64,000 nt of DNA from Rhizobium sp. WYJ-E13 (GTDB lineage: Bacteria; Pseudomonadota; Alphaproteobacteria; Rhizobiales; Rhizobiaceae): assembly GCF_018987265.1 (NCBI RefSeq), contig NZ_CP076853.1:1984001-2048000 (forward strand), written 5' to 3'. Below the pieces are notes generated by a model, which worked only from the letters and a program-made list of their open reading frames with translations, did not search any database and was not told the DNA's origin. Both the position numbers and the translations under genes were made by a program. This document shows, one piece after another, positions 46,330 to 54,696 of this stretch. Within the stretch, counting starts at the first letter, position 1. Each line of letters starts with the position of its first letter.

Positions 46330-46554
46330 TCAGGCCTTCCTGGCTCGTTTAGCGATGAGAGAGGCGGTCGCCGCCTCCCGGTCCTTCAGTTCTTTTGCAA
46401 GGCGGGCTTCACGAAGCCGCCGGGTCTTTTCGTCCCGGGCCAGAACGAGGGAATCGAGTTCCTCGACGGCGTTGTTGCGAGCGAAGAATTGTGATTGGGC
46501 ATTGCCGAAGGCAATCTCCGCCTTCTGACGGGATTTGCTGTGTGTCTGTGACAT
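46330..46554 (-). CDS. Small basic coiled-coil protein next to cspA
   Basis: 74 residues: NAQSQFFARNNAVEELDSLVLARDEKTRRLREARLAKELKDREAA, then a basic end. It is compositionally related to the next gene's DUF6481-like product. It starts 38 bases downstream of the cspA terminator, so a separate promoter or read-through is needed. Function unknown. Confidence 0.7.
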   Translation of the reverse strand: MSQTHSKSRQKAEIAFGNAQSQFFARNNAVEELDSLVLARDEKTRRLREARLAKELKDREAATASLIAKRARKA

Positions 46555-46591
46555 GGTCTTTTCCGGATTGGAGGCCGCAAGGTACCGCGGG

Positions 46592-46622
46592 AACAAAAAA
46601 GGCCAGGCAACCTGCCTGACCT
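46592..46622 (-). terminator. Rho-independent terminator of cspA
   Basis: On the minus strand, GGTCAGGCA-GGT-TGCCTGGCC (one G-T pair) is followed by six T. It lies about 70 bases after the cspA stop in the right orientation. Confidence 0.85.
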
Positions 46623-46689
46623 TGCTGGTATCATGCTCTCGACAGTGCCAGTACATCCGTGGTCAACGGAGAGCGGATACCGTGATGAT

Positions 46690-46899
46690 TCAGGCGGCCT
46701 GCAGGTTGCAGGCCGACATCTTGCCCGACTTGTTGTCGCGCTCCAGCTCATAGCCGATCTTCTGGCCTTCCACGAGCTCGCGCATACCGGCGCGCTCTAC
46801 GGCAGAGATGTGAACGAACGCATCGGCGCCGCCATTGTCAGGCTGAATGAAGCCGAAGCCCTTGGTCGAATTGAACCATTTAACTGTGCCAGTGGTCAT
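46690..46899 (-). CDS. cspA: Cold-shock protein CspA family
   Basis: 69 residues, one cold-shock domain. RNP1 is KGFGFIQ and RNP2 is DAFVHIS; the N-terminus is [16 protein letters not shown]. It binds single-stranded RNA/DNA as a chaperone. The long leader (about 140 bases) from the promoter near 47043-47073 is usual for cold-shock mRNAs, and a terminator follows. The C-terminus [12 protein letters not shown] is of rhizobial form. Several paralogues per genome are normal, so the exact number is not claimed. Confidence 0.97.
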   Translation of the reverse strand: MTTGTVKWFNSTKGFGFIQPDNGGADAFVHISAVERAGMRELVEGQKIGYELERDNKSGKMSACNLQAA

Positions 46900-47042
46900 G
46901 ATGAACCCTTTCATAGCAAGAAGAGAACCACAACGCTCAAGGCGCTGCGGACGGTGATAGCGATTTTTGAAAGAAAAGGTTCGTTCAGGGAGCGGTGTCA
47001 GACGCGCGATAACCAAAGCTCAGCAAGCAAATATCGACTATT

Positions 47043-47073
47043 GGTATATGGACCCTCCCTGTCGGGTTGTCAA
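47043..47073 (-). promoter_or_regulatory. Candidate cspA promoter
   Basis: On the minus strand TTGACA (47068-47073) and TATACC (47043-47048) are 19 bases apart. The predicted start near 47036 would give a leader of about 137 bases before cspA. The spacing is slightly long, so an overlapping hexamer may be the real -10. Confidence 0.5.
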
Positions 47074-47160
47074 CTTTTAGTTTTTTCTCTTCGACCTCAT
47101 CGGCGTTTGGTTGTGATTCCGCAAATCCTTTTCACAACCGGGACTACAGAGCCGAGCTAC

Positions 47161-47217
47161 AGCATCGGCCCGAAAACCGGGATCGATTTTCGGGAAGCCT
47201 GATGCGTAGATTCAAAG
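47161..47217 (-). repeat. Dispersed intergenic repeat, copy 2
   Basis: Inverted relative to the copy at 30855-30911 and clearly homologous over 57 bases, with the CCGAAAA...TTTTCGG hairpin in its centre. An apparent 68-codon ORF across it is an artefact of the repeat. Confidence 0.75.
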
Positions 47218-47334
47218 AGTTAGAGAGCGTCCTTCGTGCGTCCGAATGGACGCACGGCGCTCCAGAAGAGTGACCCGACACATGCCAGTCTGCTTCTCCA
47301 CCCCTTACCCGACATTTTCAGACCAGCCTTCTCA

Positions 47335-47367
47335 TGACCGGTTCGCGCCGATGGTAGTCATTGCTCA
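47335..47367 (+). repeat. Isolated terminase-trailer hairpin copy
   Basis: ATGACCGGTT-CGCGCCGATGG-TAGTCATTGC matches the hairpin after the intact terminase gene (41983-42014) at about 26 of 33 positions. No terminase coding sequence is attached. Confidence 0.5.
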
Positions 47368-47396
47368 GAAGCATCAAAAGCTGACAGGGCCTCCAA

Positions 47397-47642
47397 TTAC
47401 GAACCTGGCGGTTTCACAAGGCTTGCAGCAAAGCCTCTTGCCCGTTCAGTGAAGTCAAGTTCCAGCTCGGATTGTGGATTGAGGCCTGCTACATAGTTCT
47501 CGATACCCGTCAGGGCGCGTCGTCGAATGCCCGGATCAGTTTGACTTGCATGGTCTACCAAAGCCTGGATCACGGTGTTGAGCGCGAGCCGGTACGCGCC
47601 TTCGGCCGTGCCAAATTTGTCCGACTGTTCATTCATCGGCAT
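47397..47642 (-). CDS. Small hypothetical protein
   Basis: 81 residues: EQSDKFGTAEGAYRLALNTVIQALVDHASQTDPGIRRRALTGIENYVAGL. It is helical with sensible amphipathic spacing. ATG 47642 (or 47636) follows GAGG at long spacing. No family was recognised. It lies 85 bases downstream of the lipoprotein gene on the same strand. Confidence 0.6.
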   Translation of the reverse strand: MPMNEQSDKFGTAEGAYRLALNTVIQALVDHASQTDPGIRRRALTGIENYVAGLNPQSELELDFTERARGFAASLVKPPGS

Positions 47643-47727
47643 GTGATGGAACCTCGTCTGTTAAATCGCTGCTGGGTGGTGAGAGCGTTTCCAGCGGAAC
47701 TGGGCTCGGGGTGCGTCCGGAATAGGT

Positions 47728-48012
47728 CTAGTATTCTCCACGTTTCCGTCTGATCTCGCGGAGCATCCTGAGGTTTTCCCTGGCCTGCTGCGAACTGATC
47801 AGGGCTCTTTCCTGGTTCATCAGCTGTTCGCGATCGCGATGGAACTGTTGCTGGTTCATACACGCGGAATAGTGTCGCGAACCGTAGCAGGCTCGGCTGT
47901 CTTCGTAGTGTTGATCTTGAGCGGATACGCAACCAGCAAGTGCAAGAGCGATGAGGCTACCTCCGCACATCGTCGCTACAGCTTTGAGCATAGGCTTATG
48001 AGATTTCGTCAT
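47728..48012 (-). CDS. Small lipoprotein
   Basis: 94 residues. The signal peptide MLKAVATMCGGSLIALALAGC ends in a lipobox LALAGC, so the mature protein should be lipid-anchored at Cys. The rest (CYGSRHYSACMNQQQFHRDREQLMNQERALISSQQ) has a Cys pair and a Gln-rich helix. AAAAGGAG precedes the start ATG 48012. It is 22 bases downstream of the prolyl oligopeptidase gene, so cotranscription is likely. Function unknown. Confidence 0.85.
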   Translation of the reverse strand: MTKSHKPMLKAVATMCGGSLIALALAGCVSAQDQHYEDSRACYGSRHYSACMNQQQFHRDREQLMNQERALISSQQARENLRMLREIRRKRGEY

Positions 48013-48034
48013 TTTTCATTCTCCTTTTGATCAG

Positions 48035-50173
48035 TCATTCCGCAGGTGTGATCTTCAATCCCGTCCAGTACGCGGCAAATGCGTAAAGATCGGCGTTCTG
48101 CGCGACGGCCTTGTCGGTCGGAAGGCCGCTCCCATGCCCGGCACGGGTTTCGATGCGCACCAGCCGCGGCTTGGGGCCAAGGTCGGCGGCCTGCAGTGCG
48201 GCGATGTATTTGAAGGTGTGAGCAGGAACGACGCGGTCGTCGGCATCTGCTGTGGTGGCCAAGATTGCGGGATAGTCCTCGCCATCCCTGATCGTGTGAT
48301 AGGGCGAGTAGGTCAGCAGGTTGCGGAATGATGCCTTATCGGCAGGATCACCGTACTCGCCTCGCCAGAGCGCGCCGCCGGTGAACTTGTCATAGCGCAG
48401 CATGTCCATGACCCCGACACCCGGAAGTGCTACGTCGAACAGATCGGGGCGCTGGTTCGTAACGGCGCCGACAAGCATGCCACCGGCGGACTCGCCCTGG
48501 ATGGCAAGTCCCTTCGGTGTAGTGACGCCCACGCGCTTCAGGAATTCGCCACCTGCGATGAAGTCGTCGAACGTGTTCTGCTTATTCTCGAGCTGACCTG
48601 CGCGATGCCACGCCCGGCCATATTCCCCGCCTCCGCGAATATTGGCGATCGCCAGCACGCCACCCTGCTCGACCAAGGAGAGGTACATGGGGTTGTAGAT
48701 GGGAATCTGGCTGATGCCGAACCCACCATAGCCATAGAGCAGGGTGGGAGCCGGCCCTTTGACATCTTTGCGCCGGCTGATGAACATCGGCACTTCAGTA
48801 TAATCTTTCGAACGATAGAAGCGTTGCTCGACATGGAATTTGCTGAGGTCGATCGGCACTTTCGGCTCCACCCAGGTCGTCACCGTTTCGGAGGCCGTGT
48901 CGTAGTGATAGATCGCGATCGGTGCGTCGTAGCTGGTAAAGACGAAGAAGGCTTCACGGGCATCGCCTTCGAGAAATCGGGCGCTTCCAACACCCGGTAG
49001 ATTCACGGTGCCGTCCGGCTTTCCATCGAGCGTGAAGCGCCGCAGCTCCGTCTTGACGTCGAGCTGATAGTTCACCAGCAGTGTGTCGCCCGCAAGAACC
49101 GCGCTGTCCAAGACTGCGCCATCGGCTGCCTCGGCGATGAGCTCCTTTGGCTTCGGGTTGTCTTCAGCTAGATCGAGCGAGACAATGCGAACGCGCTCGG
49201 CCTCGTGTGTCGTGGCCAACAGAAGCCTTTGCTCATCATTGCCGATCACATACCAAGCAGAATCCATGTCGGCCACGACCGTCCGCGGCTTCCAGTCGTC
49301 AGACTGAAGATCGACGATGGTTAGAGAGCTTTCGTTCGTCCCTGGTGTCGAGGAGATAGTGAGGTAGCGTCCGCCAGAAACCCTGTCGGCTCCGTGCAAC
49401 AGTTCGGGGCGTTCAGGGGTGGCGTAGATGAGGCGATCCTCCGCCTGGTCTGTTCCTAGCCTATGGAAGTAGACGGCGTGGTTGGCAACGACCGCATCGG
49501 CCCTGCCATCCGCTGGCTTCGGAACGCGGGAATAGAAGAAGCCCGATCCATCTGGCGCCCACGCAATGCGCGTGAAGCGCGCCATTTCAACGACGTCATC
49601 AAGTATCTCGCCGCTGTCGACGTCCAGCACCCTAAGTGTCCGCCAGTCGCTACCGTTTGTCTGGATGCCGAAGCCAACGAAACGACCGTCGTCGGATGCG
49701 CTCCATATGGCCAAGGCGTCGGCGCCGTCCTCCGACCAGCTATTCGGATCGATGAGCAATCGGCTATCGCCGAAGACCCCTTCACGGACATAAAGGGACG
49801 GCTGATTTTCATTCCCTTTGATTACATTGAAGAAGTAGCGGTCTCCCCGCTTTCGAGGGACGGTGTAGCGCTCATAGTCGAGCAACTCCGTCATCCGCTT
49901 GCGGAAGTGGTCCCGTCCCGGAAGCGTGTCCAGATAGGATCGCGTAACGGCATTCTGTGCCTCGATCCATGACCGGACTGCGCGGTCCTCGGCAACCTTG
50001 TTTTCCAGCCAACGATACGGGTCCGCGATCGTCTGACCGAAATGCTCTTCGGTCACGTCAATGCGCTTCGTCTCGGGATAGATCATACTTGGCACATTGC
50101 CCTCCAGTTGGTCGGCGGAATGGCTGGTGGCACAGGTGAGCAAAAGGGCGACGAGTGTGGCGGGCGTTCGCAT
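48035..50173 (-). CDS. Prolyl oligopeptidase family serine peptidase (S9A), exported
   Basis: 712 residues with an N-terminal signal peptide (MRTPATLVALLLTCATSHSA). A beta-propeller (about 90-430) begins DPYRWLEN. The alpha/beta-hydrolase domain holds Ser in IQGESAGGMLVGAV, Asp in TADADDRVVPAHTFK and His in RAGHGSGLPT. It should cleave Pro-containing peptides in the periplasm. ATG 50173 is preferred over 50206 because GGAG precedes it and the signal peptide starts cleanly. It is divergent from a TetR gene with two operators between. Confidence 0.94.
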   Translation of the reverse strand: MRTPATLVALLLTCATSHSADQLEGNVPSMIYPETKRIDVTEEHFGQTIADPYRWLENKVAEDRAVRSWIEAQNAVTRSYLDTLPGRDHFRKRMTELLDYERYTVPRKRGDRYFFNVIKGNENQPSLYVREGVFGDSRLLIDPNSWSEDGADALAIWSASDDGRFVGFGIQTNGSDWRTLRVLDVDSGEILDDVVEMARFTRIAWAPDGSGFFYSRVPKPADGRADAVVANHAVYFHRLGTDQAEDRLIYATPERPELLHGADRVSGGRYLTISSTPGTNESSLTIVDLQSDDWKPRTVVADMDSAWYVIGNDEQRLLLATTHEAERVRIVSLDLAEDNPKPKELIAEAADGAVLDSAVLAGDTLLVNYQLDVKTELRRFTLDGKPDGTVNLPGVGSARFLEGDAREAFFVFTSYDAPIAIYHYDTASETVTTWVEPKVPIDLSKFHVEQRFYRSKDYTEVPMFISRRKDVKGPAPTLLYGYGGFGISQIPIYNPMYLSLVEQGGVLAIANIRGGGEYGRAWHRAGQLENKQNTFDDFIAGGEFLKRVGVTTPKGLAIQGESAGGMLVGAVTNQRPDLFDVALPGVGVMDMLRYDKFTGGALWRGEYGDPADKASFRNLLTYSPYHTIRDGEDYPAILATTADADDRVVPAHTFKYIAALQAADLGPKPRLVRIETRAGHGSGLPTDKAVAQNADLYAFAAYWTGLKITPAE

Positions 50174-50219
50174 GGGCAACTCCAATTTCCGATGGGCGAA
50201 TAGCATGAAAAATATTTAG

Positions 50220-50310
50220 TGGCACTAAGTGTCATTATTGTGACCTTCCAAAAACCGTTGATGGTCCCTACATGGAAGCTTGCTCACTATAGATACGGCA
50301 CTAAATGCCG
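50220..50310. promoter_or_regulatory. Two TetR operators between peptidase and TetR genes
   Basis: TGGCACT-A-AGTGTCA (50220-50234) and CGGCACT-A-AATGCCG (50296-50310) are imperfect dyads of the same form, GGCACTAA.TG.C. The first lies about 50 bases upstream of the peptidase start and the second about 40 bases upstream of the TetR start. Confidence 0.65.
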
Positions 50311-50347
50311 TTTATATCTGTGATTTGAAATGCTTTCAGGAGCACGG

Positions 50348-50974
50348 ATGAGCAGAACGATCCCGGACGATGCACATATTGAAGTGGCGCGCAGCGCCGC
50401 TCGCTTATTTCTGCAGAAAGGCGTTGCCGACACGACTGGCGACGAGATTGCGGAAGCCGCCGGCATCTCGAAGCGGACGCTCTGGCGCTACTTCCGCACT
50501 AAAGAAAGCTGTGTCGAACCGCTCTTCGCGCTGGCGTCGCAACGCCTCGCAGTCAGATTTCGCAATTGGCCGACCGACATCTCGGTGGAGCAGTTCCTGG
50601 AGATTGCTTACGACATGACCAAGATCGGCGCGCAGGAAAAGATAGATACTGGGCTCCTCATCCATCTGATCGCTCGCTTGGATGAAGAACCGGCGCTTCT
50701 TGGCCCTTGGCATATGTCTACTCGAAACACTGAAGAGACAATGGCCGAGGTCATTGCTACGCGGCTCGATCTCTCGCCAAAGGATTTCGATGTGATGCTC
50801 TGCGCCGCAACGGTCGCCGCGGCGATGCGCATCGTCGACGAGACCGTCAGCCGAGGCGCGGTAAAATACGGGCAGGCACCGACCGTAGCAGAGACGAACG
50901 ACCGACTGGCCCAAGCGATACGACGCGCAAGCACGCTACCATTCTGCGATCCCGTCACGCCAAGGCCGAGGTGA
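50348..50974 (+). CDS. TetR-family regulator
   Basis: 208 residues. The helix-turn-helix domain (about 10-55) reads VARSAARLFLQKGVADTTGDEIAEAAGISKRTLWRYFRTKESC. The C-terminal region is of the TetR_C ligand type (LTYDMTKIG-like, then a helical core). CAGGAGC precedes ATG 50348. It probably represses itself and the divergent peptidase/lipoprotein unit. Confidence 0.92.
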   Translation: MSRTIPDDAHIEVARSAARLFLQKGVADTTGDEIAEAAGISKRTLWRYFRTKESCVEPLFALASQRLAVRFRNWPTDISVEQFLEIAYDMTKIGAQEKIDTGLLIHLIARLDEEPALLGPWHMSTRNTEETMAEVIATRLDLSPKDFDVMLCAATVAAAMRIVDETVSRGAVKYGQAPTVAETNDRLAQAIRRASTLPFCDPVTPRPR

Positions 50975-51155
50975 AGGATAAGCAATTTTGGCTCGGGCCA
51001 ATTACGATCGGCTGCCGCGACTTCACCTTTTCAGTTAAGCGCGCCCATATGTCCGCAAAGGGCCAAAAGCGGTCGCGGACTTAAACGGCGGGATACGGCG
51101 GCTGGTGCGGCTGGCGGCGTGACACTTCGCGCCGAAAGCGGTCATCGGCCAGACC

Positions 51156-51710
51156 TCAGCGCACAGCCATCCCATCCATGAACACTCCCACGAGACGCGC
51201 GATGTGGGCCTGTGGCGAACTCTCCTGCCCTGTGGCGAGCGAGATGGCGGTTGCTATGCATACGATGTCGTCGAAGCCGATGTCGTGCCGGATAACCCCC
51301 GCCGCCTGCGCATTTTCCAGAAGCCGCAGACCTTCCCTGCTGGTTGCCGCGCAGCCGGGCGTGCCGACCTGCAACACTGTTCCGAGCGACGCGGCGAGGC
51401 CACGATAGACGTTGGTGTGCTGAACGAGTTCTTCCAGATAAGAGCGCATCGCGTTCAGCGGATCACGTCCCGTGTCTCTTGATCGGCTGGTTTCGGCAAG
51501 GGCCAAAAAGCGAGAGCTGTAGGCCGCGGCCAGAAGCTCCTCTCGTGTCGGGAAGCGACGGTAAAGCGTCCCGATGCCGACGCCGGCGCGTTTTGCGACA
51601 TCGTCCAGGGACACGTTGGCCCCTTTCTCGAGAAAGACGTCTTCGGCGGCGGCGAGGATGCGTTCCCGGTTTCGCTGGGCGTCGGCCCGCAATGGGATTT
51701 CGTCAGCCAA
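51156..51710 (-). CDS. TetR-family repressor
   Basis: About 184 residues. The HTH domain reads NRERILAAAEDVFLEKGANVSLDDVAKRAGVGIGTLYRRFPTREELLAAAY. The ligand domain (SBP56-like C-terminal type) follows. TTG 51710 is the suggested start because GGAGG stands eight bases before it; TTG 51725 is the upstream option. The gene is divergent from the SDR gene at 51816, and a strong operator pair lies between. Confidence 0.92.
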   Translation of the reverse strand: MADEIPLRADAQRNRERILAAAEDVFLEKGANVSLDDVAKRAGVGIGTLYRRFPTREELLAAAYSSRFLALAETSRSRDTGRDPLNAMRSYLEELVQHTNVYRGLAASLGTVLQVGTPGCAATSREGLRLLENAQAAGVIRHDIGFDDIVCIATAISLATGQESSPQAHIARLVGVFMDGMAVR

Positions 51711-51749
51711 AAGATTCGCCTCCAAAGATTTGCCTCAACACGACTTGCT

Positions 51750-51794
51750 AAGTGGAGCCTACCTCCATATAGAAAGTGGAGCAATCCTCCACTT
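51750..51794. promoter_or_regulatory. Operator pair of the TetR/SDR divergent unit
   Basis: AAGTGGAG-N5-CTCCACTT (51774-51794) is a perfect 8-bp-arm dyad. AAGTGGAG-CCTAC-CTCCAT (51750-51768) is a second, slightly weaker copy. They lie between the TetR start and the SDR start at 51816. Confidence 0.85.
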
Positions 51795-51815
51795 GATCAG
51801 GAAGCGAGCAACGAC

Positions 51816-52559
51816 ATGGCAAAACGGTTTGATAAAAAGGTTGTGGTGGTTACGGGCGGCACGGACGGCATCGGCCTGGCCACGGCAAAGGCATTCGCAG
51901 CCGAGGGTGCCCATGTATATGTCACGGGGCGCCGGCAGGAGCGCCTGGATGAAGCACTCGAGGAGATCGCGAACGGTGCCATCGGCGTTCAGGGCGATGT
52001 CAGCGATCCCTCGGCCCTCGACAGGCTCTACGCTCGGATAAAGCAGGATCACGGTCGCGTGGATGTGGTCTTCGCCAATGCCGGCATATCCGAGTCCGCC
52101 CCGATCGGCGGTATCGAGGAGGACCATTTCGATCGCGTTTTCGATATCAACGTCAAGGGGACCGTCTTCACGGTGCAGAAGGCTCTGCCGCTGATGTCTG
52201 CCGGCGGTGCCGTCATATTGGCCGGATCGGGCGCCGGCAGCAAGGGCTTCGCCAACCTTTCCGTCTACAGCGCGACGAAGGCAGCGATCCGCTCGTTTGC
52301 ACGAACCTGGACAGTCGATCTGAAAAGCCGCGGAATACGTGTGAACGTCGTCTCCCCCGGCATGGTCCTGACCCCGGCAATGCAGACCTACCTTCAAGAC
52401 AATGCCGGTGCCGAGGAATGGATGAAGCAGGCCATTCCTTTTGGCAGGCTCGCCGAGACCGCAGAGGTCGCCAAGGCGGTATTGTTCCTGGCATCGGATG
52501 AAAGCAGCTTCGTTGGCGGCGAGGAACTGCTCGTCGATGGCGGCTTCGTCGCGGTCTGA
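51816..52559 (+). CDS. Short-chain dehydrogenase/reductase
   Basis: 247 residues. The cofactor motif is VVTGGTDGIGLATAKAFA. NAGI, GSGAG with Ser, then Tyr-Lys in LSVYSATKAAIRSF complete the SDR set. The tail GGEELLVDGGFVAV is standard. The Arg in YVTGRRQERLDE suggests NADPH preference. ATG 51816 follows GAAGCGAGC. It is probably repressed by the divergent TetR protein. The substrate is unknown. Confidence 0.94.
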   Translation: MAKRFDKKVVVVTGGTDGIGLATAKAFAAEGAHVYVTGRRQERLDEALEEIANGAIGVQGDVSDPSALDRLYARIKQDHGRVDVVFANAGISESAPIGGIEEDHFDRVFDINVKGTVFTVQKALPLMSAGGAVILAGSGAGSKGFANLSVYSATKAAIRSFARTWTVDLKSRGIRVNVVSPGMVLTPAMQTYLQDNAGAEEWMKQAIPFGRLAETAEVAKAVLFLASDESSFVGGEELLVDGGFVAV

Positions 52560-52707
52560 CGCAGCCGGTCAGAGCGTCAGGCGCGATCCGCCAATGCGCA
52601 CAAACGTTCAAGACCGTGACGCGGCCCTCGTGTTTCTTCCGGGTCTCCAGTCTTCCGGGTCACCAGGCCACCGGTGAGCCCGGATCTATTTGTCAAAGGC
52701 GAGAAAA

Positions 52708-53064
52708 ATGAAAACAGTCAATCTCGAGGAAAAGCTCGGCTGCTTCTCCAGTCACTGGGATCCCCACGTCATTGCGGATTACAACGAAAATGACGTGATG
52801 GTCGTGAAATTCCTGGGGGAATATCCCTTTCACAAGCATGAAACGACCGACGATTTCTTCCTCGTGCTCGAGGGTGAAATCGAGATCGATATCGAGGGGG
52901 AGCCTTCCCGAACGGTCCGGGCCGGCGAACTGTTCGTCGTCCCCAGGGGCGTCGTTCACCGGCCGCGCGCCGCAAAGGAAGCCAAGGTCCTGCTGATCGA
53001 ACCCAAGGGAGAACCCAACTCCGGCAATTCCGACCGGGCGCCTTCTCCGAAACCGCGGATCTGA
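52708..53064 (+). CDS. Cupin-domain protein
   Basis: 118 residues, single cupin barrel. Motif 1 is YPFHKHETTDDFFLVLEGEIEID and motif 2 is GELFVVPRGVVHRPRA. No signal peptide, so cytoplasmic. This mannose-6-phosphate-isomerase-like branch is of unknown substrate. AAAGGCGAG precedes ATG 52708. It is 150 bases downstream of the SDR gene and may belong to its transcript. Confidence 0.88.
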   Translation: MKTVNLEEKLGCFSSHWDPHVIADYNENDVMVVKFLGEYPFHKHETTDDFFLVLEGEIEIDIEGEPSRTVRAGELFVVPRGVVHRPRAAKEAKVLLIEPKGEPNSGNSDRAPSPKPRI

Positions 53065-53182
53065 TTGCTGCGCTGGCAGGCGCCGCTCAAGCGACGTCAC
53101 CGCCAATAACGGGCGGTCGTCCCGAAACGCGGCGCCATCACGGAGGCAAGCCGGGTCCGCATCTGGTTGCGATGTCCGATCC

Positions 53183-54637
53183 TCATTCAGCCTGCGGAAG
53201 GCCAGCCTGCTTTCGCTCATCCATGCGCTGCACGAGAAGCGAGTAGGCCACGTAATATTTGTAGATATTGCTGACATACTGAACGGTCTCACGACCGACG
53301 ATAGCCGCAGCGCCGTTCTCGACGTTGCCGAACCAGACATTCGCATCGAGCCCCATCACCTTCGCCTTTTCACGGAATTTCCGCAGATTGCCAGGTCCTG
53401 CATTATACGCTGCGAAGGCGAAGAGCTGCCGATCTTTCGGCGTGAGCGTTTCGTCGTCGATATATGTCCGGATCAGATGGCGAAGGTATTTTGCGCCGGC
53501 CTCGACGTTCCGGTCGGGGTCCTTGTCGATGCCGCTGATCCCGATCACCTTGTCCTTGGCCGTCGAAGGGAGCATCTGCATGATCCCGACCGCTCCTCTC
53601 GGAGAGCGTCGGGATTGGTCAAGCTGGGATTCCTGATAACCCTGGGCCATCAGCATCAGGTAATCGAAGGAATAGGTGCCGCCATACTTGCGAAAGATTT
53701 CCACGAGCTTCTGGAAGCGTTCGACATCCGATGGCGAATAGGCGCGTTTGACGATCTTGTCCTGCTTGAAATAGCTGTTTCGCAGGATGTTGCCGAAGGT
53801 GGTGCCGATCTTGTGGGTGGCGACGAAGGCATTCAGCTCGGCCTTCAGTTGCGGACTGTTCTTCCGTAGCGCCCAGGCTATCTTTCCCTGCGACGAGAGG
53901 ACGACGTCGTGGCGCACCTTGATGTCGGGAAACACGTGCGACCAGATGTCGGCCTTATAGGCGTCGACAATCGTGAAAGGCAGCAGGTCGGCGTTGGCCA
54001 TCTCCATCAGGTCTTCGTCTTCCAGGCTTTCATCCATCGGATCGATGATGATCTCCGGCTTGCCGGCGGATGCGAGCTCCTTGTTCCGTGCAAGAAGATG
54101 TTGGTGATAGCTGCTGGAAGGCCGCACGGCGACATGCTTGCCCGAGAGATCGTCAATGCTCGCAACGACGGGGCTGCCGGGGGCCGCGACAAGAACCTCC
54201 TCCGCATCGCTGTACAACGGATCGGTAAAATCGACCTCTTGAGACCTTTCGTCGGTGACGGTCAGGTTGGCCATGACGATATCGCCGAGGCCATCGTTTA
54301 GAGCGGCTAGCAGCTTGTCGCGCGGCATGGGCACGAAGACGATGGTGATGTGGTCGATCTGCTTCTTGCGGTCCTTGTTCAGAACCTTCTCCAGTTCCCG
54401 TCCGAATTCTACTGCTGTTCCGAACTGACGTCCCTTGTCGACGAAGTAGATCGTCTTGCTGAAGGGAACGAGAATGCGCACGATACGGCGCGCTTTCATC
54501 GCATCGAGATCGATGACGTGCTGTTCGATCAGCGCGGGCTTCGACACCGGCACGGGAACCTGGGCGATTCCGACCGCGGGGATGAAGGCCGGAGCCAGAA
54601 GACATGCCCGAAGAAGATAAGCACGTTGCATTGCCAT
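53183..54637 (-). CDS. MltF-like lytic transglycosylase with SBP3 domain
   Basis: 484 residues. A signal peptide (LLRACLLAPAFIPAVGIAQ) leads to a type-3 solute-binding domain (about 55-300: GDIVMANLTVTDERSQEVDFT) and a C-terminal SLT transglycosylase domain. The catalytic Glu is in MAQGYQESQLDQSRRSPRGAVGIMQMLPSTA, and a FAAYNAGPGN motif follows. This is the MltF architecture: wall cleavage regulated by peptide binding. ATG 54637 follows GGGAGG. It is encoded downstream of two DUF1254 genes on the same strand. Confidence 0.93.
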   Translation of the reverse strand: MAMQRAYLLRACLLAPAFIPAVGIAQVPVPVSKPALIEQHVIDLDAMKARRIVRILVPFSKTIYFVDKGRQFGTAVEFGRELEKVLNKDRKKQIDHITIVFVPMPRDKLLAALNDGLGDIVMANLTVTDERSQEVDFTDPLYSDAEEVLVAAPGSPVVASIDDLSGKHVAVRPSSSYHQHLLARNKELASAGKPEIIIDPMDESLEDEDLMEMANADLLPFTIVDAYKADIWSHVFPDIKVRHDVVLSSQGKIAWALRKNSPQLKAELNAFVATHKIGTTFGNILRNSYFKQDKIVKRAYSPSDVERFQKLVEIFRKYGGTYSFDYLMLMAQGYQESQLDQSRRSPRGAVGIMQMLPSTAKDKVIGISGIDKDPDRNVEAGAKYLRHLIRTYIDDETLTPKDRQLFAFAAYNAGPGNLRKFREKAKVMGLDANVWFGNVENGAAAIVGRETVQYVSNIYKYYVAYSLLVQRMDERKQAGLPQAE

Positions 54638-54696
54638 GTCAGCCTCCCAGGCGGCGAGAGGCCCAGGCGCCAGGATGCCCAGGCCTCGATGTGTTG

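Noticed and set aside
47067..47273. 68-codon plus-strand ORF
   Set aside because: Its sequence is the dispersed palindromic repeat; the same translated string appears in the repeat copy at 30.9 kb.
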